Source of the DNA: CAZJHX01 sp964545715
GTDB lineage: Bacteria > Myxococcota_A > UBA9042 > GCA-2863065
Direction of reading: 5' to 3'
NCBI GenBank assembly: GCA_964545715.1
Contig: CAZJHX010000242.1
Location: 1 to 11,078 of the forward strand
Length of the DNA: 11,078 bases
Part shown: positions 1-6,945 of the stretch, in pieces
Numbering within the stretch: the stretch's first letter is position 1
Layout: each line of letters opens with the position of its first letter
Notes under the pieces: model-generated
Database searches by the model: none
What the model saw: only the letters and a program-made list of their open reading frames with translations
What the model was told of the DNA's origin: nothing
Program-made: the position numbers and the translations under genes

Positions 1-1135
1 CCCGGCGCCCCCCGGGGGCGGGGGGGGGGGGGGGGCTTCCGGGGGGGGGGGGGGGGGCCCCCCACGTCTGGGTGTTGGGTGGCGGCACCGCCGAGGCCGC
101 CTCCCTGGGCACGAACTCGGTCGGCAGATCGTCGGGCACATCCGACACGCGCGACAAGGGCTGCCCCCGGCGCACCATCGCCCCCGACCGCTCGTGTGGT
201 CCACGGGCCAGCATGTCCAGCACCAGCTGCGCCCCGGCCGGTCGGTCCGTCGCCTTCTTGGCCAGCAGTCGCATGATCAAGTCACCCAGGGATTGCGAGC
301 ACGCGCCCGGCGCCAGCTCCAGCAGCGGCTGCGGCGCCTCGTTGATGTGCGCGTACATGAACTGCATGACCTGCTGTCCGCCTTCGCCCGGCACGAATGG
401 CGTGCGACCGGCCAGCATCTCGTAGGCGATGCACCCGATGGAGTACAGGTCCGCGCTGGGGCTGGCCTCCGCCCCCTCCCATTGCTCGGGGGCCATGTAT
501 CGCGGCGTCCCGATGCTGCCCTGGGTGTTTGCGCCGGTCGAGTCCACCGATCGGGAGATGCCGAAGTCCAGCACCTTCACGAAGTCCCTCTCGCCGATCT
601 GATCGACCAGCATGATGTTCTGCGGCTTCACATCCCGGTGAACGACCCCCTTGCTGTGTGCCTCGCCCAGGCTCTTGAGGAGTTGCTTCATGATCCGCAC
701 GGCGCGCCTCGCCGGCAGCGGCCCCGTCTCGTGCATCACTTGCGCCAGCGTCTTGCCGTCGATGTGCTCCATGATCAAGAACAGGTGCCCGTCCTCGGTC
801 TGGCCGAAGTCCGAGACGCGGACGGTGTTGGGGTGGCGAAGCTGGTGGGTGTTCTGGGCCTCCAGGTAGAAGCGTTTCACCGCGTCGGGGTCCTCGCACA
901 GGTCCGAGCGCAGCACCTTAACGGCGACTGAGCCGCCCGTAGTCTTGTGGGTGCCCCAGTACACCGCGCCGTATCCGCCGGCCCCCAGGCGCTTCTTCAG
1001 TGCGTACTTACCCTCAAGCACGCGCCCGATGAACGGGTCTGTTCGCTTTAGCTTGCTCTCGTCCAGCGTGGGGCGGCTGTCGTTGGGGCACACCTCGAGC
1101 TCGGTTCGGTGATCGCACTGTGGGCACACACGCAT
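1..1135 (-). CDS. Hanks-type Ser/Thr protein kinase, 3' end beyond the window
   Basis: A cytoplasmic eukaryotic-like protein kinase; 378 codons are visible and no stop is reached. The N-terminus has a zinc-ribbon-like Cys motif (C4-x2-C7, then CPND at C16), as is common in myxobacterial kinases. The kinase domain spans about residues 44-310: glycine loop G51-x-G53-x-x-G56, ATP-binding K73, alphaC E92, HRDVKPQN with catalytic D168 and N173, DFG at 190-192 and APE at 215-217. All catalytic residues are present and it is an RD kinase. After the domain comes a linker that becomes polyproline from about residue 361, encoded by two G homopolymers (41-57 and 20-35), so the frame at the extreme left edge is uncertain. 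The ATG at 1135 follows an AGGAG site 9 nt upstream and lies 4 nt after the stop of the caspase gene, so the two are probably co-transcribed. Substrates and any downstream membrane segment cannot be seen. Confidence 0.95.
   Translation of the reverse strand, partial: MRVCPQCDHRTELEVCPNDSRPTLDESKLKRTDPFIGRVLEGKYALKKRLGAGGYGAVYWGTHKTTGGSVAVKVLRSDLCEDPDAVKRFYLEAQNTHQLRHPNTVRVSDFGQTEDGHLFLIMEHIDGKTLAQVMHETGPLPARRAVRIMKQLLKSLGEAHSKGVVHRDVKPQNIMLVDQIGERDFVKVLDFGISRSVDSTGANTQGSIGTPRYMAPEQWEGAEASPSADLYSIGCIAYEMLAGRTPFVPGEGGQQVMQFMYAHINEAPQPLLELAPGACSQSLGDLIMRLLAKKATDRPAGAQLVLDMLARGPHERSGAMVRRGQPLSRVSDVPDDLPTEFVPREAASAVPPPNTQTWGAPPPPPGSPPPPPAPGGRR
20..57. repeat. Two long G homopolymer tracts
   Basis: Sixteen consecutive G (20-35) and seventeen consecutive G (41-57), separated by CTTCC. 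On the minus strand they encode two runs of five prolines in the kinase linker. Such tracts are prone to slippage in vivo and to sequencing or assembly error, so the frame beyond them should not be trusted. Confidence 0.9.
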
Positions 1136-1139
1136 ATGC

Positions 1140-2279
1140 TCAGTCTCCTGCGCGCAGTTCGGTCTGGATGCATTGGCGATACTTGTCGCAAGACAGGCCC
1201 CCGCAGACCTGTCGCGCCGTGTTTCGTCGGATGCTGGATAGCGACCCTGACAGGCAGTCTCGGATACACACCGTACGGCCGGTCGCATCGGAGCATCGAA
1301 CCGCTTCGGAGCACAGACGGCGGCATGTCTCCAGCGGGGGCGCTCGTGACGGGGTGTCCGTGCTCGCTGCAGGCCTGTCGCGGTCGGTCGGCTTCGCCCG
1401 GACGATGGCGCCGAGGTCGGGCCCGCTTTCGACCGCGCCCCGGGCCAGAACCAGGGCGGTCGGGCCAAGCGCCTGCGGTCGCTGGGTCCGCCCGGTGAGT
1501 GTGATCTGTAGCGCACGGTCCGCGTATGCGGTCGCCTCCGCGGCGGTGACCTCCTTGTCGCCGTTGGCGTCGCCCCAGCCGCGGAGCGCGCCGAGCACCA
1601 GGTAGCTGAACGCGGGGCGCGCATCGCCAGGCAGCGGTCCGGAGTACTGGTCCGACTGGGCCGCCGTGAGCACCGTCGCGCCCCTCGGCCGTGTCGCGGT
1701 GACGACGAGCGGCTGGAGGCCTTCGACCAGCGGCGCGCCATCGCGGCTGCGGCCGCTGAAGCAGGCGTCCAGCACCAGCACGGTGTGGCGCTGCCGTCCC
1801 CGCTTCACGACCCGCATCAGGTCCGCCTGGGAGACACTGCGCGCCGCCAGGCTCTTGGCCGTTTGCCGCGCATCGGCGCCGACCAGCACGCCGCCGCCCT
1901 TTCCCGTGCCTGGTGCGCCATGTCCGATGAAGACCACCCACAACGCGCCGCCCGGCCGCCCACGCCGCGCCACCTCCGCAGCGGCGTCCAGGATCTCCTC
2001 GCGAGTCGCATCGTGGTCGCGCAGCAGCCGCACACTGGCCAGATCGGCGCCGTGCGTCTCGGTCAGCCATCGATGCCAGTCGTTGGCGTTGTCCACCGCG
2101 CCCGCAATGCGCGGCAGAAAGACGTAGCGATCTACCGCGATGATCAGCGCCGCGTCACGTGCGCCGGCCGATCCCACCTGGGACCGTACATCCAGCGTTG
2201 GCCATCCCTGGGCGGTCGCGGCCGGCACCCAGGCGAGGAGCACGCCGGCGAGCAGTGTGGCGGTGGCGGTCTTGCTCAT
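1140..2279 (-). CDS. Exported caspase-like protease (peptidase C14 fold) with EF-hand-like loop and Cys-rich tail
   Basis: A predicted secreted cysteine protease of 379 residues. Residues 1-23 look like a Sec signal peptide (a hydrophobic stretch ending ATA-QG). The caspase/metacaspase domain covers about 42-285. The catalytic His is H120 in VVFIGHGAP and the catalytic Cys is C173 in LDACFSG, so the dyad is intact. Inside the domain, residues 237-248 (DANGDKEVTAAE) match a 12-residue EF-hand loop, suggesting calcium binding. After a short linker, residues 319-370 hold eight cysteines, enough for four disulfides. The ATG at 2279 overlaps the upstream stop as ATGA, and the frame stays open upstream only as a shadow of the neighbouring gene, which argues against a longer start. 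The stop lies 4 nt before the kinase gene. The protein is a close paralogue of the N-terminal half of the upstream gene. Its natural substrate is unknown. Confidence 0.93.
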   Translation of the reverse strand: MSKTATATLLAGVLLAWVPAATAQGWPTLDVRSQVGSAGARDAALIIAVDRYVFLPRIAGAVDNANDWHRWLTETHGADLASVRLLRDHDATREEILDAAAEVARRGRPGGALWVVFIGHGAPGTGKGGGVLVGADARQTAKSLAARSVSQADLMRVVKRGRQRHTVLVLDACFSGRSRDGAPLVEGLQPLVVTATRPRGATVLTAAQSDQYSGPLPGDARPAFSYLVLGALRGWGDANGDKEVTAAEATAYADRALQITLTGRTQRPQALGPTALVLARGAVESGPDLGAIVRAKPTDRDRPAASTDTPSRAPPLETCRRLCSEAVRCSDATGRTVCIRDCLSGSLSSIRRNTARQVCGGLSCDKYRQCIQTELRAGD

Positions 2280-3982
2280 CGGGCGCACCTCACACCCAGG
2301 CGGGCATAGCGGGTGTCGGGCTTCAGGTAGAAGCGGTGCGTGAGCCGCAGCCCCGTGTTGCGCAGCCCGAAGCTGGAGCCCTTGATGATGCGGTACGCCG
2401 GTTTGCGCGGATGGCGCTCGGCCACCCACTCCGCCAGATTGCCCGCCACGTCCACAAGGCCGTACGGGCTGGCGCCGCCCGGGAAGGCGCCCACCGGGGA
2501 GGCGGTCGCGTAGCCGTCGTCGTACCAGGACATGACCTTTCGGCGCGGCCACCGCGCCGCCATCGTGGCGTCCGCGAAGTTGCCGACCGGCGAGTCTCCC
2601 CGTGACAGGGGTCGCTGACCCCACGGGTAGAGCCGGCGGTCTCCGCCGCGCGCGGCTTTCTCCCACTCCGCCTCCGTCGGCAGGCGCTTGCCGGCCCACC
2701 GGCAGTAGGCACCGGCGGCGTTCCAGTCGATGCAGTTGACCGGCAGGTTGTCGCCGCCCGGCACCGTCCACGTGAACATGTCTGCCGGGCACTTCGGTCC
2801 CAGCGCAGGCGCGCGACAGGCGCCCTGCTGCACACACTGCCGGTATGCGCCCACGGTGACCTCGGTGCGGTCGATCTGGTACGCCGCCAGCTGCACCCGG
2901 CGCTCAGGTCGCTCCGTCTTGCCGCAGTCTGAATGCGAGCACCCGACAAAGGAGACGCCGGCCGGGATGGTGATCATGTCCGTCGCCGGGGCGGACACCA
3001 CCGCCGGCCGCGGTCGAGGCGCGGGTCGAGCCTCCACGATGGGCGGCGGCGCAGGCGCAGGCGTGGGACGTGCGCGTGTGGGCTTGGGGCGCGCCCGCGC
3101 GACCACCATGTCGACAAGGTCCGGGCCCGCCTCCTTGCGGCCGACCCTCGCCAGCGCGGCGCCCAGCCCAACGCCCTGCGCCTGCGGAGTCTGAGACCGC
3201 CCCTTCAGCAGCGTGGACAGCGCGTCACGCGAGTACTGGACCGCCTCGTTGGCCGTCACCTTGCCGTCGCCGTTTGCGTCTCCCCACCCGCGCAGCGCCC
3301 CCAGGACCAGGTAGCTGAACGCCGGGCGGTCGCCAAAGGGCAGGGGCCCCGCGAATTCGTTGCCTTTACCGGCGGAGAGTACGGTCGCGGCAGGGGGGGC
3401 CGTGGCCTGTACGACGACCAGCGGCTGCAGCCCCGGCACCAACGATCCGCCGGCGGTCTGTCCGCTGAAGCACGCGTCGATAATGGCCACCACCCGCTGG
3501 GCTCCGGCGTCCGTGGCCACCTGCACCACCCGTGATTGCGGTAGGCTGCGCGCGTACAGCATTGTCGCGTTTTGCTGGGCGTCGAAGCCGACGAGCACGC
3601 CATCCCTCTGGTCTTTGGCCGGCGCGCCGTGCCCGATGAAGACGAACCACAGGGCGCCGCCCGGCTGCACCTGCGCCGCGCGCTTGGCGATGGCCTCTTC
3701 GATCATTTCCCGGGCGCCCTCGTTGTTTTTCAGCCAGCTGATCTTCGCGGGCGGGACGCGCCGGCCCTTGGCCAGATACACATACCAGTCGCGCCCGTTG
3801 GCCTCCGCGCCCGGCACGGGCGCCACCGACGCGTAGCGCTCGATGGACACGATGACCGCCGCGTCGCGCTCCCCACCGCCCTGCGTGGCCGGCGGCGTTG
3901 TCAGCTCGGGCCAGGACTGGGCGAGGGTCAGCGCCGGCATCAGCACGCCGAAGGCGCAGACCATCCACCCCGATTGGCTCAC
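2276..3982 (-). CDS. Exported caspase fused to a SUMF1/FGE-fold domain
   Basis: A two-domain secreted protein of 568 residues. A short signal peptide (about 1-22, ending TLAQS) precedes a caspase domain at about 40-285 with catalytic H118 (FVFIGHGAP) and C171 (IIDACFSG). Residues 235-246 (DANGDGKVTANE) form a canonical EF-hand-like loop. A Pro/Ala/Arg-rich linker (about 296-333) leads to a formylglycine-generating-enzyme-type domain (335-568) with IDRTEVTVGAY, RLPTEAEWEKAARGG, YGLVDVAGNLAEWV and the terminal LGVRCAR. The copper-binding Cys pair of active FGE is absent from KGSSFGLRNTG, so this half is probably a binding domain. The start is a GTG preceded by GAGGAG with a 5-nt spacer; the ATG at codon 7 lacks such a site. 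It is the first gene of the left operon. Caspase-SUMF1 fusions are known in bacterial orthocaspases; the target is unknown. Confidence 0.95.
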   Translation of the reverse strand: MSQSGWMVCAFGVLMPALTLAQSWPELTTPPATQGGGERDAAVIVSIERYASVAPVPGAEANGRDWYVYLAKGRRVPPAKISWLKNNEGAREMIEEAIAKRAAQVQPGGALWFVFIGHGAPAKDQRDGVLVGFDAQQNATMLYARSLPQSRVVQVATDAGAQRVVAIIDACFSGQTAGGSLVPGLQPLVVVQATAPPAATVLSAGKGNEFAGPLPFGDRPAFSYLVLGALRGWGDANGDGKVTANEAVQYSRDALSTLLKGRSQTPQAQGVGLGAALARVGRKEAGPDLVDMVVARARPKPTRARPTPAPAPPPIVEARPAPRPRPAVVSAPATDMITIPAGVSFVGCSHSDCGKTERPERRVQLAAYQIDRTEVTVGAYRQCVQQGACRAPALGPKCPADMFTWTVPGGDNLPVNCIDWNAAGAYCRWAGKRLPTEAEWEKAARGGDRRLYPWGQRPLSRGDSPVGNFADATMAARWPRRKVMSWYDDGYATASPVGAFPGGASPYGLVDVAGNLAEWVAERHPRKPAYRIIKGSSFGLRNTGLRLTHRFYLKPDTRYARLGVRCAR

Positions 3983-3993
3983 GAATTCTCCTC
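3983..3993 (-). promoter_or_regulatory. Ribosome binding site deciding a GTG start
   Basis: The minus strand reads GAGGAG, then AATTC, then GTG. This strong Shine-Dalgarno match with 5-nt spacing selects the GTG at 3982 over the in-frame ATG six codons downstream. Confidence 0.75.
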
Positions 3994-4014
3994 AAAACAG
4001 TGCGACGAGCCGCG

Positions 4015-4020
4015 ATCTTA
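4015..4020 (-). promoter_or_regulatory. Possible -10 box of the caspase-kinase operon
   Basis: On the minus strand TAAGAT matches TATAAT at four of six positions and lies about 33 nt upstream of the GTG start of the caspase-SUMF1 gene. No good -35 hexamer sits at 16-18 nt, so this is weak. It is the best candidate in the short divergent region. Confidence 0.25.
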
Positions 4021-4028
4021 GCACGCGT

Positions 4029-4057
4029 TTGACGTGGTGCGGACAGGCTGCTGTGAT
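4029..4057 (+). promoter_or_regulatory. Sigma70-like promoter of the DUF4384 gene
   Basis: TTGACG (4029-4034, five of six matches to TTGACA) is followed after exactly 17 nt by TGTGAT (4052-4057, four of six matches to TATAAT). A start about seven bases after the -10 box would fall at or next to the A of the ATG at 4064, giving a leaderless or nearly leaderless transcript. This argues against the upstream in-frame GTG at 4034, which lies inside the -35 region. Confidence 0.55.
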
Positions 4058-4063
4058 CGTCGT

Positions 4064-4915
4064 ATGTGCAAGCGATCTACGTCGGTTCTTGTCGCGGTCA
4101 CAGTGCTCTGTGCCACCGCAGCAGCCGCGTCGCCGCCGGTGCCGGTCCGGGCCACGGCCACGGTCGAAGGCAGCGTCGCCGACTGCAAGCGCAGAGCCGT
4201 CGACAAGGCCCGTGTCGCCGCTCTCGAAAAGCTGCCGCACCGGATCATGTCGGCCTTTGTGCGGCACATGGCCTATCAAGACGACACCGCGCGCGACACT
4301 GTCCAAGACTACGCCCTTCAGGTGCAGCGGGGCTTTGTGGCCTTGGAGCACGGCGCCAAGGACTTCGTCTCCAAGATCGGCGAGGGCGGCGCCATCGTTT
4401 GCACGCTGTCCGCCCGGGCGACCCTGCTCGCCAGCGGCACCCCGGATCCGACGTTCCATTTCAAGAACGCGACGCTCGATCGGCCCAGCTACTGGAGCGG
4501 CGACTCCGCCAAGGTGACGTTTGAGCTGTCCCGCGACGGGTGGGTCTACATCCTGGGCGTCGGGGCCGACAACAGCCTGGTGCTGGTGCGCCCCAACGCG
4601 CACGAGCCCGCGCCCCTGCGCGCCCGCGCGGGTAAGACGGTCGACTGGCCGGATGACAAGTCTCGGCAGCACGGTATCGATCTAAAGGCGGTGCTGCCCG
4701 AGGGCGCCGCCAAGGCGGTCGAGGTGCTGCACCTCATCGCGGTCCGCGACAAGCGCGACCTGTTCACCATCACCGACGGACGACCGCAGAAGGTCGGACC
4801 CTACAAGGTCTACTCGCTGGGCTCTCTGGACACCGCCTTGCGCCGCCTGGCGCACCTGCCGGCGTCGGCGTGGACGATGCGCATCATCCCGTACGAGATC
4901 CGGCGACGGCCGTAA
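4064..4915 (+). CDS. Secreted DUF4384-domain protein
   Basis: A 283-residue exported protein of unknown biochemical role. Residues 1-22 form a clear signal peptide (MCKR, a Val/Leu/Ala core, AAAA-SPP). Residues 28-122 contain an Ala-rich helical stretch and CKRRAVDKARVAALEKLP, which resembles the N-terminal modules of FlgT/LPP20-type envelope proteins; that likeness is tentative. Residues about 140-237 match DUF4384: a Ser/Asp-rich entry, DGWVYILGVGADNSLVLVRPN and a late LHLIAV strand. DUF4384 proteins are often found next to caspases in myxobacteria, which fits the divergent caspase gene 81 nt away. I chose the ATG at 4064 because it begins a proper signal peptide and agrees with the promoter; an in-frame GTG at 4034 would add ten residues. 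No ribosome binding site is visible for either start. The stop is 5 nt from that of the convergent gene. Confidence 0.87.
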   Translation: MCKRSTSVLVAVTVLCATAAAASPPVPVRATATVEGSVADCKRRAVDKARVAALEKLPHRIMSAFVRHMAYQDDTARDTVQDYALQVQRGFVALEHGAKDFVSKIGEGGAIVCTLSARATLLASGTPDPTFHFKNATLDRPSYWSGDSAKVTFELSRDGWVYILGVGADNSLVLVRPNAHEPAPLRARAGKTVDWPDDKSRQHGIDLKAVLPEGAAKAVEVLHLIAVRDKRDLFTITDGRPQKVGPYKVYSLGSLDTALRRLAHLPASAWTMRIIPYEIRRRP

Positions 4916-4920
4916 GCGCT

Positions 4921-6945
4921 CTATTTTCCGCCAAACACCAGACGGTATTTGAAGGTCGTCGGAGCGCTCTCGGGTGTCCGCAGGCGTATCTTTCCGCCGC
5001 GCTTGACCATGCAGCGAGACAACCGGCCGTCCTCAGGGTCCATGTAAACACCGCTGACGCGGCCGATGCCGGCGGCGTCCACCGTCACCTTGAAGCTCAC
5101 GCGGCGGTTCTTGTGTCGCTTTGGGTCATAACATGGGTTGAAGACGCCGATGTGTGGTGCGAACGCGTCCGCAAGCCGGCCCGCATCCACTTGCATGCGC
5201 TTCGTGTCCCCGATTCGCTGTCCGCCTCCGGAGGTCGCGTCCAGCGACACCGCTTTTCGGTAGTACAGAAGTGCCAACTTGTAGTTGCCGTGACCCCGCG
5301 CGCCGTCGCCCAACTTGATCATCTTCCGAGCCTTGGCCGCGGGCGGGCCGCCGGCTTTCGTCGAGGGAGTCGGACGCGGCGCCTTGAATGTGGCCTCTAC
5401 CGCCAGGACCTGCTTCTCCTTCAGGGACAGCGGTTTGGACCAGCTGCCCAGCGTAGGGTGCTTGATCTGGACCTGCTTTGCGCAGACGCCCACCTTGTAG
5501 ACGCCCGGAGTCGCCCCGACCCGGGCATCATCCACCAGGACGTCCGCAACGACAGCATTCTTCTGTGCGTCGAACGCGACGACGTCGATGGCCGCAGGGC
5601 GCGCATTAACGCTGATCGTGATCTCTCTGACCTCTCCCCGAGTCATCGTGATTCGTTTTCCGACCGGGGAGAAGCAGGGATCGTTCACGGCGATCTCGTG
5701 TCGCCCCGGCTTGACGCGGCGCGCTTTGATCGGGGCGACCCCGGCGGCATCGCCATCCACGGTGATCGCGACGCCAGGCGGCGTCGTAACGACGGAGATC
5801 TCCGCGAAGTCGGGGCTCAGCTTAACCGTGACGTTCCGGTTGGCCCGCAGACGGACCGCTCTTGTCTGTGGCAGGTACTGTTGTTTCTGCACCTCCAGCT
5901 GATACGAACCGGCCGTGGTAACGACCGCGCACGGCGTCGCATTGCAGACCAGTCGGCCATCGAGCAGAACGACCGCACCCACCGGCTTGGACGTGACCTT
6001 CAGCACAACCTTTCGGTCCGCGCCGGCCGTCGGATCCCACTCGCCTCCGCCACCGAAGGTCTCATCACGCGTGGTCGGCGCAGGTTTCGCGACTGCGGGC
6101 GCGCCCGGCATTCGTGCGGTCTCGCGCAGGTCGTCCATCAGGGCCCCGATCGCCTCGCCGGCCGCCAGAGTGGGGTCACGTGGTGTCCAGTTGACGATCT
6201 GAGATGCGATGAGGCAGCCACGCTCGATGGAGTACAGGCTGACGACCAATTTGGCGTGCCTGCCGTCGCCGACCCGGCGCGCCTCGAGCTGCATGTTGGC
6301 GGAGACGGCGCGCCCCAGCTCGCATGCCTGCTGGTCGTCTCGATCCGGTCGGTGAGACTGCTTGCGCAGACGCCGAAGACGACGTTGCTCGGCATCGCTC
6401 GCCACCACGGTCATCTTGCCGGACTGTGTCAGCTGGCGCCGGATGGTCATTGCTAGCGCCGCGTTGGTCTTTCCGCGCGCGTCAAACGCCTCCACAGCCA
6501 CTTTGGGGCTTCGGTTCAGGTAAGCCTGAGCCGCACGCTCCACTTCGTCCACGTGACCTTGCTTCACCAGCAGGTCGCCCTGCCAACTCCACAGAAACGC
6601 CTGCGGGATCTTCTCGACGCCTCCAAACCGATCCGCGATGGCGCCGCTCAGGTCACACACCGATTGGTCCGGCATCCAGCCTACGTTGGCGCATGCCGCG
6701 GCTTTTGGATCGCGGACCGCCACGACCACCAACCGCAACCCTTCTCCGCGGTACCGCTCATGCAACGCGCGCCAGCGAGGCACGGCTTTCATGCAGGGCT
6801 TGCACCACGTGGCGTAGAACTCGACCGCCAGCAGTCGGACCTGCGGTCGGCGTAGCCACTTGTCGATATCCAGGGCCTGTCCGGCGGCGGGCCGGGAGCT
6901 GCACAGCAGCCCCAGCGCAAACGACAAGAGGCAGGCGCGTCCCAT
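4921..6945 (-). CDS. Exported thioredoxin-CsgG-like-PEGA protein with AgmX/TonB-C-like end
   Basis: A 674-residue multidomain envelope protein. The order is: signal peptide (1-24, ending AAGQA); thioredoxin/TlpA-like fold (about 28-145) with WCKPC (C48, C51) and cis-Pro P114; a CsgG/TolB-N-like module (about 150-280) with C208 in ACELG and C244; three PEGA-like beta units (about 312-378, 382-446, 451-520), the third divergent; one TPR-like helix pair (about 538-570); and a C-terminal AgmX/PglI or TonB-C-like domain (about 596-674; FNPCYDPKR, VSFKVTVDAAGIGRVS, LSRCMV). The redox motif suggests periplasmic disulfide exchange, but the partner is unknown. The ATG at 6945 overlaps the previous stop as TGATG; an ATG six codons upstream is possible but weakens the signal peptide. 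It is the last gene of the right operon and a paralogue of the operon's first gene. Confidence 0.92.
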   Translation of the reverse strand: MGRACLLSFALGLLCSSRPAAGQALDIDKWLRRPQVRLLAVEFYATWCKPCMKAVPRWRALHERYRGEGLRLVVVAVRDPKAAACANVGWMPDQSVCDLSGAIADRFGGVEKIPQAFLWSWQGDLLVKQGHVDEVERAAQAYLNRSPKVAVEAFDARGKTNAALAMTIRRQLTQSGKMTVVASDAEQRRLRRLRKQSHRPDRDDQQACELGRAVSANMQLEARRVGDGRHAKLVVSLYSIERGCLIASQIVNWTPRDPTLAAGEAIGALMDDLRETARMPGAPAVAKPAPTTRDETFGGGGEWDPTAGADRKVVLKVTSKPVGAVVLLDGRLVCNATPCAVVTTAGSYQLEVQKQQYLPQTRAVRLRANRNVTVKLSPDFAEISVVTTPPGVAITVDGDAAGVAPIKARRVKPGRHEIAVNDPCFSPVGKRITMTRGEVREITISVNARPAAIDVVAFDAQKNAVVADVLVDDARVGATPGVYKVGVCAKQVQIKHPTLGSWSKPLSLKEKQVLAVEATFKAPRPTPSTKAGGPPAAKARKMIKLGDGARGHGNYKLALLYYRKAVSLDATSGGGQRIGDTKRMQVDAGRLADAFAPHIGVFNPCYDPKRHKNRRVSFKVTVDAAGIGRVSGVYMDPEDGRLSRCMVKRGGKIRLRTPESAPTTFKYRLVFGGK

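Noticed and set aside
194..931. Plus-strand open frame of 245 codons at the left edge
   Set aside because: Antisense to the kinase, whose catalytic motifs are all present on the minus strand.
1048..2070. Minus-strand open frame of 340 codons
   Set aside because: Shadow in another frame across the second caspase and the start of the kinase; composition is Arg/Gly/Ala-rich without motifs.
2280..2837. N-terminal extension of the second caspase up to an ATG at 2837
   Set aside because: The extension lies in a shadow frame of the caspase-SUMF1 gene, whereas the internal ATG at 2279 gives a signal peptide and an ATGA overlap.
4905..4935. Bidirectional terminator between the convergent genes
   Set aside because: Only 5 nt separate the stops and I found no stable stem with a T-run; AGCGCT is too short.
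4870..6456. Long plus-strand open frame of 528 codons
   Set aside because: It is antisense to the thioredoxin-PEGA gene, has no recognisable domain and is rich in Arg, Asp and His, as expected for a shadow frame in high-GC DNA.
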